A stretch of 35,837 bases of DNA from Nitrososphaerota archaeon (GCA_021163925.1 JAGGTD010000016.1:1-35837), one strand, 5' to 3'; counted from the first letter of the stretch, positions 7,732-15,995 are shown. Translations and numbers: made by a program. The notes: generated by a model not told the origin, from the sequence alone.

Positions 7732-8562
7732 TCAACGCTTTATGGCGAATAAGTCGATTACGATGTGATTTTTCGTCTTGGAGTAGGATTTCACCCTCCT
7801 CCAACCCAATAGTCTGGCCAAATATCCCAGGCTCTCGACCTCGTCGATAACCTGGTTTACAAACCTCTCTTCAGAGCCTCTCCTCGCGAGTTCATGGAAG
7901 TGGATTACGCCGCCGACGGGCTTGAGCGCTGAGAGGGCTGCAGGTATAGCCTTCATAGTTCCATGGAAGTATCCCATGATTATCCTGTCTGCGACACCCC
8001 TAAACATCTTCGGCACTACCTCGACGCAGTCTCCTAGGATCGCTTGAACCCTATCCTCAACCCCATTCAGCTTGATGTTCTCTAACAGGTATTCATAGGC
8101 CTCTGGATTAAGCTCTATCGAGTAGATCTTGCTCGGATTCGATAAGACTGCTATCGGTATCGTGAACTGCCCTATCCCGGCGAACATGTCTAAGACGACC
8201 TCGCCATCTCTGGTTAACGCCGCCATCCTCAGCCTCTCAAAGCTATTTCCCAAGCAGAGCATGAGCCTCGTTAGATCGAGTTTGAAACGATAGCCATATT
8301 CTCTATGAATTATCTCCCTCACCTCCTCGCCGGCGAGATGCTTTATAACGGGTTTCCGCTCAATTCCCGTGACGCCGTAGATCCTATAGACGGCTTTAAC
8401 CCGATAAAATTCTAGGAGAAGCTTCCCGATCTCCTCTTCAAGCTCATCTAGCTCAGGTCTGAGTCTTAGCAAGGCAACTCCTCCCATTATCTTGGCATGA
8501 GATGGCAAGAATTTTGGATTCACTCCTGGCAACCTCTCCGCCAAGAATTCCTTCAGCCTCAA
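7732..8562 (-). CDS. taw2: tRNA-Phe wyosine aminocarboxypropyltransferase
   Basis: A Trm5/TYW2-family SAM-using enzyme. Taw2 transfers the 3-amino-3-carboxypropyl group of SAM to C7 of 4-demethylwyosine at position 37 of tRNA-Phe. The Rossmann core is VVLDMFAGIGQFTIPIA, and the acidic loop is YSIELNPEAYEYLLENIKLN. The motif IV region reads RIIMGYFHG. In the methyltransferase Trm5 this place normally reads NLP or NPP, whereas Taw2 has GY, which decides the call. The C-terminal SKTKNHIVIDL also fits Taw2. Length 276 is typical. No other wyosine gene is nearby. Confidence 0.85.
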   Translation of the reverse strand: MRLKEFLAERLPGVNPKFLPSHAKIMGGVALLRLRPELDELEEEIGKLLLEFYRVKAVYRIYGVTGIERKPVIKHLAGEEVREIIHREYGYRFKLDLTRLMLCLGNSFERLRMAALTRDGEVVLDMFAGIGQFTIPIAVLSNPSKIYSIELNPEAYEYLLENIKLNGVEDRVQAILGDCVEVVPKMFRGVADRIIMGYFHGTMKAIPAALSALKPVGGVIHFHELARRGSEERFVNQVIDEVESLGYLARLLGWRRVKSYSKTKNHIVIDLFAIKR

Positions 8563-8639
8563 TTATCTCTAAGATAGCTTAATCATTCGAAAATGAATTT
8601 ATTTTGGAGAACTCAGTCTATGACTCGGTGGGATGAGGG

Positions 8640-8993
8640 TTGGGAGGTCCTAAGAAGCCGACTCTAAAGCAGCTTGAGAAGAGGCTTCTCAGACAAAAGC
8701 AGCAGGCTGGAAAGACGGCTATGGAGGTTAGGGAGAAGTCTATTGCGGGAGTGACCCCGCCGAGCTTAGATGAAGTCGAGTCCTTCATCAAGACTCAGCC
8801 CTATATAACTCCATATACCCTGTCCGAGAAGTTTGGGATAAGGATCTCCGTCTCAAGGGATATCTTGAGGAGGCTCGCCGAGGAAGGTAAGCTTAGGCTA
8901 GTTGAAGGAGATAGCAGGCTTAGGATCTATGCACCGATTAAGGTGGTTGTGGAGGAGCATAAGAAGGAGAAGCCGAAGAAGCGGAGGAAGTGA
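8640..8993 (+). CDS. rps25e: 30S ribosomal protein eS25
   Basis: A winged-helix small-subunit protein shared by eukaryotes and some archaea, mainly TACK lineages. The core runs from SLDEVESFIKTQPYITPYTL to RDILRRLAEEGKLRLVE, with a basic N-terminal helix and a lysine/arginine tail. It starts at TTG 8640, since MGGPKKPTLKQLEKR is the usual N-terminus, and the nearby ATG at 8633 is out of frame. Its stop codon directly abuts the stop of the convergent gene. Confidence 0.93.
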   Translation: MGGPKKPTLKQLEKRLLRQKQQAGKTAMEVREKSIAGVTPPSLDEVESFIKTQPYITPYTLSEKFGIRISVSRDILRRLAEEGKLRLVEGDSRLRIYAPIKVVVEEHKKEKPKKRRK

Positions 8994-9368
8994 TCACTCA
9001 AGCCTCGTCATCCTCACCCTAGCCCCAGGTCTTAGATCTTCAAGCCTTGAGAAGTCTCCCTTTAACCTTCCTACCTTAACCATCTGAGCCGGTGGAACGG
9101 CATCTTTATAGGCTATGACTAGATATTGGCTCGGAGGCCAATAGAGGATATCTCCAGCCTTAACCCGCTTAACCTCGCGTTCAGCACCCCTCCTCAAATC
9201 TATCTGAAAGTATACCGCGTAATCCCATTTCGCAACGGCACCCTCGATCGGCAGCAGTTTTAGTAGTTGTTGAACCGTTATCGGCGCATAGAATCTAACG
9301 AGTTCTCCCTCATATTCGCCGACCCCCTCAAACGCCACTCTTATTGGAATCCTAGATAAGCTCCTCAT
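8994..9368 (-). CDS. Cyclophilin-like fold protein (TM1367 type)
   Basis: It resembles the small archaeal and bacterial proteins with a cyclophilin-like beta barrel (Pfam Cyclophil_like). Visible are IRVAFEGVGEYEGELVRFYA, VQQLLKLLPIEGAVAKWDYA, VKAGDILYWPPSQYLVIAY and a C-terminal LEDLRPGARVRMTRLE. The biochemical role of the family is not established. The start at ATG 9368 is chosen because a TATA box at 9391-9401 would start transcription there; a TTG one codon upstream is less likely. 124 residues. Confidence 0.78.
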   Translation of the reverse strand: MRSLSRIPIRVAFEGVGEYEGELVRFYAPITVQQLLKLLPIEGAVAKWDYAVYFQIDLRRGAEREVKRVKAGDILYWPPSQYLVIAYKDAVPPAQMVKVGRLKGDFSRLEDLRPGARVRMTRLE

Positions 9369-9390
9369 CAAAGTTTAGACCGGCGTTAGA

Positions 9391-9401
9391 CCATTATAAA
9401 C
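9391..9401 (-). promoter_or_regulatory. TATA box of the cyclophilin-like gene
   Basis: On the minus strand GTTTATAATGG is centred about 27 nt before ATG 9368, implying a leaderless mRNA. Confidence 0.55.
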
Positions 9402-9495
9402 CTAACACACCTCCTCATGAATGAAATTCGCCAAATGCCGATTCTTGGAACGTAGTAAAAATGGGGGAGTTTTTGGGCTTCATTTTTCGATGGTT

Positions 9496-9506
9496 AATAA
9501 AAAAAG
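9496..9506 (-). terminator. T-tract after the exported-protein gene
   Basis: Read on the minus strand, a run of seven T lies about 20 nt beyond the stop codon of the gene at 9524-10288. Archaeal transcription ends at such T-runs without needing a hairpin. Confidence 0.45.
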
Positions 9507-9523
9507 ATGAAGGAGATTATGGT

Positions 9524-10288
9524 TTAAGGTCTCGATAGCGCAGTTCCAGATGTGAGGTCTATTATCGCTCCACTATATCCCCAGATGAAGGCATCTATCC
9601 CGAATACGTCGGAGAACTCCTTCCTCATGGCTAAGATGTTATGGCAGAATAATCTCACCGTGTCCCCTTCATGGAACTCGTCGGCGACATCGCTCCAAGT
9701 CACCTCTCCGCCCCCAGCCTTAATCCACTTCCCACTGGTCGACGCGATGACCCTACGGCCATCCTTTTCAAGGATCATGTAGTTCTTCCCCTTCTCCACA
9801 AGCTCTCCTCTCGGACCCATGTATGTCTTGGTATGTTTATGGCCCGCCGCATAGACCTTCAATAAGACTGGCCTAAACATCATTACTTCTCCTTGCTTCA
9901 ATCCCAAGCATATGTAATGGGTTTCGTTGCCTCTAGTTATCGTGCCCATGACGACTGTCGCCTCACCTCCCTTAACATAGTTCATCGCGTCGATCCACCT
10001 GGCCTTCGGAATTATCTCGTCGGAGATGATTATCCACTTGCCCCTTGCTAGGAGATTTATCTCCTCACCGCCCTCGCCGACTATAGTTATCGATGAGTTA
10101 TCAACGGATGTGATCTTGGTCTCAAGAACATCTAAGCTCTTGACGATCTCCGACTCCTTCGCCATTATGTCGAGGTTTGCGGGTGAGGCGTATGCCGATG
10201 AAGTCGCCAGCATAATCGCCATGATCACCGCAGCGGAGACTATCGCCACCAGCCTCAGATCCGGTTTTCCAACTCTTAACGCGTTCAT
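9524..10288 (-). CDS. Exported protein of unknown function
   Basis: The N-terminus MNALRVGKPDLRL followed by VAIVSAAVIMAIMLATSSAY is a classic signal peptide with likely cleavage after SAYA. The mature part is beta-rich and appears to hold two similar halves: ITSVDNSSITIVGEGGEEIN / GKWIIISDEIIPKARWIDAM and NYMILEKDGRRV / SGKWIKAGGGEVTWSDV. These halves look like a duplicated small barrel domain. There is no C-terminal anchor. Upstream in-frame starts exist (ATG 10300 and 10303, and further), but the TATA box at 10310-10317 places the transcript start at ATG 10288. 254 residues. No family recognised. Confidence 0.75.
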   Translation of the reverse strand: MNALRVGKPDLRLVAIVSAAVIMAIMLATSSAYASPANLDIMAKESEIVKSLDVLETKITSVDNSSITIVGEGGEEINLLARGKWIIISDEIIPKARWIDAMNYVKGGEATVVMGTITRGNETHYICLGLKQGEVMMFRPVLLKVYAAGHKHTKTYMGPRGELVEKGKNYMILEKDGRRVIASTSGKWIKAGGGEVTWSDVADEFHEGDTVRLFCHNILAMRKEFSDVFGIDAFIWGYSGAIIDLTSGTALSRP

Positions 10289-10309
10289 CGAGTAGATCAT
10301 CATATAGCT

Positions 10310-10317
10310 ATTTTTAG
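10310..10317 (-). promoter_or_regulatory. TATA box deciding the start at 10288
   Basis: CTAAAAAT on the minus strand is centred 26 nt before ATG 10288. The longer reading frame upstream would begin before the promoter and so cannot be fully translated from it. Confidence 0.55.
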
Positions 10318-10398
10318 AGAGGTTTGCACCAATCATCCACAACCCTTAAGTATAGCTCACTAAGCTGGCGTGGAATTCCTCGTAAACTCTAAAACTCG

Positions 10399-10797
10399 AT
10401 GGATTGCCGCTTGATTGAGGGAGAGATGGGAGGAGAACGTGTGGAGAGGGCTGGGAGGAGCATGTGGATGCTAAGCGAACGGGAATTCGTTAAGGGGTTC
10501 GTGGATGAACTCGGCGGAGACCTAGAAGAAGCCGTCAACCAATATCTACTAGATGCGGAGAGATGTAGGAGGGAGGGTCGAAACATCTATGCATCGATCT
10601 CCTACGCATCAGCCGCTAGATGTATGAAAATTCTTGGAGATTATGAGCATGCGGCGAGATGTTATTTGATGGCCGCGAACATGTTGAGAGCCTCGCTGGG
10701 CAAATGTTACGAAGCTGATCGATTTATCCGCGAGAGAATCTCACGCTACGTGATTGAGGCATTGAAGCTTTTAGCGAAGTTATCTGAGAGGGATTAA
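10399..10797 (+). CDS. Small helical (TPR-like) protein
   Basis: A 132-residue all-helical product. The paired helices LEEAVNQYLLDAERCRREGR, IYASISYASAARCMKILGDY and EHAARCYLMAANMLRASLGK follow the A-x-x-Y spacing of TPR repeats. No signal peptide, so it is likely cytoplasmic. It ends 4 nt before the glycosyltransferase gene, so they form an operon, and a scaffolding role for that enzyme is possible but is inference. The start is uncertain: ATG 10399, GTG 10441 or ATG 10462, the last two preceded by GGAGG-like sequences. Confidence 0.65.
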   Translation: MDCRLIEGEMGGERVERAGRSMWMLSEREFVKGFVDELGGDLEEAVNQYLLDAERCRREGRNIYASISYASAARCMKILGDYEHAARCYLMAANMLRASLGKCYEADRFIRERISRYVIEALKLLAKLSERD

Positions 10798-10801
10798 TCT
10801 C

Positions 10802-12286
10802 TTGAAGATCCTGCTCATCCTCCCGGGAACCTATCCATATAGAGTTGGAGGAGTCTCAACTTGGGCGCATAACCTGATCTCAAATCTAAGCGATCACAAA
10901 TTCGATATACTCGCCGTGGCGGATGGAATCGATCTAACCCCGAAGTTCGCAATCCCTCCCAATGTTGAGAGAATTTATCTGGTTAAGGTGGGATCGAGCA
11001 ACTCTAGAAATAATCACCCGCATGAATTTATGAGAGATCTCAGGAGAGGATTCATACCGTCGTTGAGGCTTCTCCTCGACTATCTCTTAGAGGGGGGTTC
11101 ATGTAAGCTTGCCGCGAAGGCTGTCTGCAGGCTTCAGAGATTATTCGTGAAGCACGGGGAGGAGACGTTATTCAGATCTGGTGAGACGTGGAGCTTCTTC
11201 AAGAGATACTTCTCCGGGAAGGATTGGCTGGGAAACATGACTATACGAGAACTCAACCATACAATACGCCTCTTAAGAGATCTCCTCAAGCCCTTGGAGA
11301 TAGATTTGGGGAGATATGATATCGTTCATTCGGCCCTCGCCGGATTCTCCGGGCTCATCGGAATCGTTCAGAAACTTGAGCATGGAGCGTCATATATCTT
11401 GACTGAGCACGCCATCTACTACAAGGAGAGGATCTACGATCTGATTGGACGCGGAGGCCCATATAGGAGATTTTGGAGCATAGTCTTCAGAAGAATCTCC
11501 GAGCTAAATTATCATTGGGCCGATAGGATCATAACCGTCTCGAAATCCAATATGCGTTGGCAGAAGGAGCTTGGAGCCGATGAAGAGAAGATCAGGATCA
11601 TTCCAAATGGGGTTGACGTGGATAGGTTCAAGCCCATCTCGGGGAAAACCGATAGATGGAGTGTGGTCTCCATAACTCGAATAGACCCCCTAAAGGACAT
11701 CATAAACCTGATAGAGGCGATGAGCTATGTCGTCGACGAGATCCCTGAGGTGAGATGCTACATCTATGGCCCAGTCACTGATCATAGATACATGGATCAT
11801 TGTGAGGCCAGGGTCAGCGATCTAGGGCTTAAAGATCACGTCAAGTTCATGGGATATATTTCCAACCCGGAGCTGGCGTATAATAGGGGGTGGGTGGTGG
11901 TTCAGCCGAGCATGAGCGAGGGGGCGCCGATCGCTGTGATCGAGGCCATGGCCTGCGGAAAGCCCGTGGTCGCCACAGACGTTGGAGGAGTCTCAGAGAT
12001 CTTAGGAGATGCCGGTATACTGGTTCCGCCTAGAAATCCGAGGGCCTTGGCGCGTGGGATACTAAAGGTCTTATCGGATGAAGAGTTAGCGAGGGAACTT
12101 GGATTGAGGGCTAGGATGAGGGTTTTGAGAAGGTTTCCGATGTCGAGAATCGTAGGAGAATATAGGGAGATCTACCGCGAGCTGATTCGAGGCCATGGAA
12201 TGGAGGGGAAAATCGGCCTAGATCTGGGTGCTAGATCATGCCTGAAACCTCATAGCGGTAGCGATCTATCTCTCTATCGGAGCTGA
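10802..12286 (+). CDS. GT4 glycosyltransferase, PelF-like
   Basis: A GT-B-fold glycosyltransferase of family 4. The N-terminal domain begins LLILPGTYPYRVGGVSTWAH and contains ILTEHAIYYKERIYDL, resembling the DUF3492 region of PelF, which in bacteria polymerises the Pel exopolysaccharide from a UDP-sugar. The donor-binding half has RIIPNGVDVDRF, then VQPSMSEGAPIAVIEAMACG with the family's E-x7-E motif, and KPVVATDVGGVSEILGDAG. Unlike many GT4 enzymes it has a long insert at about residues 75-160. The start is TTG 10802. No pel gene cluster accompanies it, so the product is unknown; surface polysaccharide or glycan synthesis is likely. Confidence 0.87.
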   Translation: MKILLILPGTYPYRVGGVSTWAHNLISNLSDHKFDILAVADGIDLTPKFAIPPNVERIYLVKVGSSNSRNNHPHEFMRDLRRGFIPSLRLLLDYLLEGGSCKLAAKAVCRLQRLFVKHGEETLFRSGETWSFFKRYFSGKDWLGNMTIRELNHTIRLLRDLLKPLEIDLGRYDIVHSALAGFSGLIGIVQKLEHGASYILTEHAIYYKERIYDLIGRGGPYRRFWSIVFRRISELNYHWADRIITVSKSNMRWQKELGADEEKIRIIPNGVDVDRFKPISGKTDRWSVVSITRIDPLKDIINLIEAMSYVVDEIPEVRCYIYGPVTDHRYMDHCEARVSDLGLKDHVKFMGYISNPELAYNRGWVVVQPSMSEGAPIAVIEAMACGKPVVATDVGGVSEILGDAGILVPPRNPRALARGILKVLSDEELARELGLRARMRVLRRFPMSRIVGEYREIYRELIRGHGMEGKIGLDLGARSCLKPHSGSDLSLYRS

Positions 12287-12626
12287 AAGCTCTCAATAAG
12301 GCTGCTAGACTACTAACCTCATAGAACCTCTCCTTGACGGGCTTAGGCTTCCCTAGATCCGCCCTAAACCTATCCTCAACCTTTATCACGCCTAGCTTGT
12401 CGAGAACCTCAGCCGCCTTAGGGATCAGCTTCTCGATCTCCTCCATCTCGCTTAGACTCAGACCCCTAATACCCCATAATCCCATCAAGGTGTCTTTCAG
12501 CTCGCTTTCCCAAGCAGATCCATAGAGTATGTAGAGGGCTTTTAAGATGTCTACAGCGGCCCTGTAAACCGGGTCATCCCCCTTCTTGACCAAATCCTCA
12601 ACGATCTCCTCAATACCCTTATTCAC
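12231..12626 (-). CDS. Unknown, possibly winged-helix protein
   Basis: 131 residues, no known family. An N-terminal helix pair (IEEIVEDLVKKGDDPVYRAA, VDILKALYILYGSAWESELK) is followed by AAEVLDKLGVIKVEDRFRAD and KPVKERFYEVSSLAALLRAF. The helix-helix-strand-strand order could be a winged helix. The start is GTG 12626; AT-rich TATA-like sequence lies upstream near 12700. Its last 18 codons overlap antisense with the end of the glycosyltransferase gene (56 nt), an unusually long convergent overlap. Confidence 0.6.
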   Translation of the reverse strand: MNKGIEEIVEDLVKKGDDPVYRAAVDILKALYILYGSAWESELKDTLMGLWGIRGLSLSEMEEIEKLIPKAAEVLDKLGVIKVEDRFRADLGKPKPVKERFYEVSSLAALLRAFSSDREIDRYRYEVSGMI

Positions 12627-12810
12627 GTAACTCTATCGGATGAAGATCCTTAATTGCTTTTCCAGCCACATCCCCAAGTAATATCCACAAATTACTCAAG
12701 AGGTTTATAGAGAGATTTAAATAAGGGGAGTTTGGGAAGCGCGGCCGAGAGAATAGGATATATCATCCCTTGAATCAGAGATTATCTAGAGATCTGTAGA
12801 GGCGGTTGAG

Positions 12811-13266
12811 ATGATCTTCGAGAGATCTGCGGGAGCCGTGCTATTCTATAGAAATCTTGTGATCGAGTATCTTTTACTCCGTTATGGGGCTGGGCATTGG
12901 GATTTTCCGAAGGGTGAGATCGAGCCCGGTGAGGGGGAGCTTGAGACCGTTAGACGCGAGGTTTGGGAGGAGACTGGAATAAGGGATATTGAGATAATCC
13001 CAGGATTCAGGAAGAAGATACACTACTATTACAAGAAGTCTGGGCAATTGGTCAAGAAGACGGTTATCTTCTATCTCGCAAGGGCTCCGACGAAGGAGGT
13101 GACCCTCTCCTATGAGCACACTGGATATATTTGGCTCGATTATGAGAATGCTTTGAGGAGGCTGACCTTTAAGACCGCTAAGGAGACTCTGAGGGAGGCG
13201 CATGAATTCCTCATCCATACATATAATTTGAGGCATTCACCTAAGAGATTGGATGATTGGCGGTGA
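12811..13266 (+). CDS. Nudix hydrolase (diadenosine tetraphosphatase-like)
   Basis: The full Nudix box is present at about residues 35-57: GEIEPGEGELETVRREVWEE followed by TGI, matching G-x5-E-x7-REU-x-EE-x-GU. It binds the metal and cleaves nucleoside diphosphates linked to another group. The preceding YGAGHWDFPKG is typical of bis(5'-nucleosyl)-tetraphosphatases, so Ap4A is a likely substrate by family resemblance only. 151 residues. TATA-like AGATTTAAATAAG at about 12713-12725 would leave a leader of about 70 nt. It overlaps or nearly touches the next gene. Confidence 0.88.
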   Translation: MIFERSAGAVLFYRNLVIEYLLLRYGAGHWDFPKGEIEPGEGELETVRREVWEETGIRDIEIIPGFRKKIHYYYKKSGQLVKKTVIFYLARAPTKEVTLSYEHTGYIWLDYENALRRLTFKTAKETLREAHEFLIHTYNLRHSPKRLDDWR

Positions 13267-13271
13267 GCGGG

Positions 13272-14999
13272 ATGGCTTCGAGAAAGCTCATCACGATACT
13301 CCTCCTCGCAACATTAATGGCCTCGATCCCGATAACATTTGCTGAACAGGATCAGGAGCCGGCCGTGATAAGGGTCGTCGACCCATTTGGAGAGCCTATG
13401 AAGGGCGTCGAGGTTCTATTGACAAAGGATGGAGAGACCTTCAGATTCTTGACGAACTCAACTGGACATGCGACCTTCACGAAGCTAACGCCTGGAAGAT
13501 ACGATGTATCCGTGATCTTCAAGGATGTTAAGGTCTATTCTGGAGAACTCGATTATCCAAGCCAGAGAGTGCTTGAGGCGGTCGCCCTCCTCTCAAGGAT
13601 TAATCTGACATTGTTGAATCTCGATGGAAAGCCCGTCAAAGGAGTGGCCGTCAGGCTCAGTAGCTCAACCAAGAAATTCAATATGACGACCTCGTCGAAC
13701 GCCGATGGAATCGCGAGCTTCAAATACATCCCATACAGCAGTCTACCTGATATCGGAGAATATTCTCTCAGAGTCTTTAAGGGCTCGGTGACATATTTTG
13801 AGGAGAGGCTGAATGTCTCAGAGCCTTCTATTCAGAGAAAACTAACCCTCCCATTGATCACACTTAAGGTGACGACGACGAACTTGGAGGGGGAGCCTGT
13901 TCCCAAGACCACGATCACCCTGTCCGCGAGGAGGTTTAAGGAGAGTAAGCGCGCCGCGAATGGCTCAGCCACCTTCGAGAACATCCCATCCTCAAGGCTT
14001 GAAGATGTCGGAAAATATAGGTTCAATATAACTCTCTGGACTAGGGCGGGGGAGATTCCCATCCACTTCGAGGAGCGAGAACTATTGTCCAGCAAGCAGT
14101 TATACATAGTCATGGACTTGGCGAAGCTCCATGTTAAGGTCTTAGATGAGGATGGCGTCCCGGTTAAGGGGCTCAGGGTCTGGCTCAGCAATAGGCTCGC
14201 CGAAAACTTCACGTCAGCCGTAACGGATTCAAGAGGTGTGGCTAAGTTCAATAATGTGCCTCTAAGCGGGGGAAAGACGAAGGCTGGAAAATACGTCATA
14301 AGGGTTCTCAAGGCTGGGAGAGTCGTGGGCGAGAAGGTGGTCGAGGTCTCGAAGCCTAGACAGGAGCTGATGGTCACGGTCACTAGGACGATGGTGAAGC
14401 TCAGCCTAAGCGACTACGAGGATAAGCCGTTAAGCGGATATCTCGTGAGCTTAATCGATAGGGAGACGGGTGAGAGATTCAACGCGACGACTGGAGCGGA
14501 TGGATCCACTTCCATCAAGCTCTTCTTCGGAGACTATCGAGTTGAGGTCTCGAGGGATGGATATATGGTCTATAGTGGATTGGTGAAGATCTCGAATAGC
14601 TCATTCAAGCTGAGGGTGGAGTCCGTTAACTTCCCATACCTCCTAACAATCAAGGATTGTTTCGGAAACCTCATCAGATCTGGAGGTATCAAGGTTAGAG
14701 CTGGAGATGAGGTGATCCATGAATCCGCGTTAACCGGTCAGCCCATAAAGCTGAGGCTTCCCCGCCCAACACCCCTCTACATAGACATCTATGCAGATGA
14801 TGGAAAGCTCGTCCAGAGGACCAGAATTTTGGCCGAAAAACCCGGGCAAGCGGAGATCATATTACACGACTACATCTATCTGAATGGCTTGACGCCTCTC
14901 GAGACGCTTGGCCTCCTGATCTCGACCATAGCGTTGGCGGCCTTCCTCGGAGCCTCCGGATTCATCATCTATAGACGTGGATTTAGGAGAAAATCCTAA
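13272..14999 (+). CDS. Surface protein with six Ig/CNA-B-like repeats
   Basis: A signal peptide (MASRKLITILLLATLMASIP, cut near TFAEQ) precedes about 500 extracellular residues. These hold six related beta-sandwich repeats of roughly 80-95 residues, each opening with a similar line: VVDPFGEPMKGVEVLL, LLNLDGKPVKGVAVRL, TTNLEGEPVPKTTITL, VLDEDGVPVKGLRVWL, LSDYEDKPLSGYLVSL and IKDCFGNLIRSGGIKV. Each then has D/N-x-G-x-A-x-F and G-x-Y-x-V. This is the carboxypeptidase-regulatory/CNA-B pattern. Many N-x-S/T sites suggest glycosylation. A C-terminal span (LGLLISTIALAAFLGASGFI) and RRGFRRKS anchor it. Start ATG 13272 with GGTGAG upstream; a TTG at 13257 is in frame. Confidence 0.82.
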   Translation: MASRKLITILLLATLMASIPITFAEQDQEPAVIRVVDPFGEPMKGVEVLLTKDGETFRFLTNSTGHATFTKLTPGRYDVSVIFKDVKVYSGELDYPSQRVLEAVALLSRINLTLLNLDGKPVKGVAVRLSSSTKKFNMTTSSNADGIASFKYIPYSSLPDIGEYSLRVFKGSVTYFEERLNVSEPSIQRKLTLPLITLKVTTTNLEGEPVPKTTITLSARRFKESKRAANGSATFENIPSSRLEDVGKYRFNITLWTRAGEIPIHFEERELLSSKQLYIVMDLAKLHVKVLDEDGVPVKGLRVWLSNRLAENFTSAVTDSRGVAKFNNVPLSGGKTKAGKYVIRVLKAGRVVGEKVVEVSKPRQELMVTVTRTMVKLSLSDYEDKPLSGYLVSLIDRETGERFNATTGADGSTSIKLFFGDYRVEVSRDGYMVYSGLVKISNSSFKLRVESVNFPYLLTIKDCFGNLIRSGGIKVRAGDEVIHESALTGQPIKLRLPRPTPLYIDIYADDGKLVQRTRILAEKPGQAEIILHDYIYLNGLTPLETLGLLISTIALAAFLGASGFIIYRRGFRRKS

Positions 15000-15022
15000 T
15001 AATTTAGCTTTATTCATCTTCT

Positions 15023-15367
15023 ATGGAGCCGCCTTTGAGGCGTGAGGAGATTGGTGAGAAGGGGGCTGAATGGAAGCTAAGTAGGGAGCCGACCGAGATC
15101 TGCAACCCACTCTGCAGGTATTTTAGATGTGCTAGAAGGGCTTTAAACTTTAGGAGGAATCCGCCTTGGTGTAATTGGGTTAACGCTCCATGCATTGGCT
15201 ATAAGTGCCCATACGCCCAATGCATCCAAGTGAAGATGCTCCCAGATGGTAGATGCGGACTATTCGTTAGGAGGAAGACTAAGGAGAGCTTCGAGGTCTT
15301 GAAGAGCCCGTTCAAGGCCGAGACCGTCGATAGGGTTAGGAAGAAGCTGGATAAATTTGGGTTGTAG
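15023..15367 (+). CDS. Conserved eight-cysteine metal-binding protein
   Basis: 114 residues with eight cysteines at 27, 31, 36, 50, 57, 62, 67 and 78, in the pattern C-x3-C-x4-C-x13-C-x6-C-x4-C-x4-C-x10-C. This is enough for two Fe-S clusters or zinc sites. The flanks are basic, and there is no signal peptide. I know similar uncharacterised archaeal proteins but no function. The stop codon directly abuts the start of the DNA glycosylase gene, so the two are cotranscribed and may act together. Confidence 0.7.
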   Translation: MEPPLRREEIGEKGAEWKLSREPTEICNPLCRYFRCARRALNFRRNPPWCNWVNAPCIGYKCPYAQCIQVKMLPDGRCGLFVRRKTKESFEVLKSPFKAETVDRVRKKLDKFGL

Positions 15368-15955
15368 ATGCTTAGGATGATGTTCAAGAGACTTGGCAGA
15401 GACTTCTATGAGAGATGGGCCGTCGACGTCGCAAAAGATCTCCTAGGAAAACTCCTGATTAGACGCATAGATGGCCGAGTCCTAGTGGGTAGGATAGTCG
15501 AGGTGGAGGCTTATCGGGGATCTGATGATCCGGCGAGCCACGCGTATCGTGGGAAGACCGAGAGGAATAAGATCATGTTCGATAGAGGGGGGCTGGCGTA
15601 TATCTACCTAGCCTATGGAATCCATAGATTATTGAATGTGACGGCCGAGCCTCCTGGAAGACCCGCCGCAGTTCTGATTAGAGCTCTTGAGCCTATCGAT
15701 GGAATCGAGACAATGATGAGGTTTAGGGGGACATCTGATCTAAGAGCTTTGACGAGCGGGCCTGGAAAATTAACCGAGGCTCTTAAGATAGGGCTTGAGC
15801 TTAATGGTTTAGATCTAACAATGTCGGATGAGCTCTTCATCGCCGACGACGGATTCAAGGACTTTGAGATGGGCTCAAGTCCGAGGATTGGGGTGAGGGA
15901 TAGGAGGAAGTGGAGATTCTATATCAAGGGAAATGGATTCGTCTCAAGGCCTTAG
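15368..15955 (+). CDS. 3-methyladenine DNA glycosylase (Aag/MPG family)
   Basis: It removes alkylated purines from DNA, the first step of base excision repair. The family core is complete: LLGKLLIRRIDGRVLVGRIV, then EVEAYRGSDDPASHAYRGKT, which carries the catalytic glutamate (about residue 47). GGLAYIYLAYGIHRLLNV provides the intercalating tyrosine region, followed by VLIRALEP and LTSGPGKLTEALKI. 195 residues is normal. ATG 15368 follows the previous stop with no gap; an internal ATG-ATG at residues 4-5 is possible. Confidence 0.94.
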   Translation: MLRMMFKRLGRDFYERWAVDVAKDLLGKLLIRRIDGRVLVGRIVEVEAYRGSDDPASHAYRGKTERNKIMFDRGGLAYIYLAYGIHRLLNVTAEPPGRPAAVLIRALEPIDGIETMMRFRGTSDLRALTSGPGKLTEALKIGLELNGLDLTMSDELFIADDGFKDFEMGSSPRIGVRDRRKWRFYIKGNGFVSRP

Positions 15956-15995
15956 AAATCAAGTTAAAATAAGATTCTCCTCGGTTTAATGGGGG

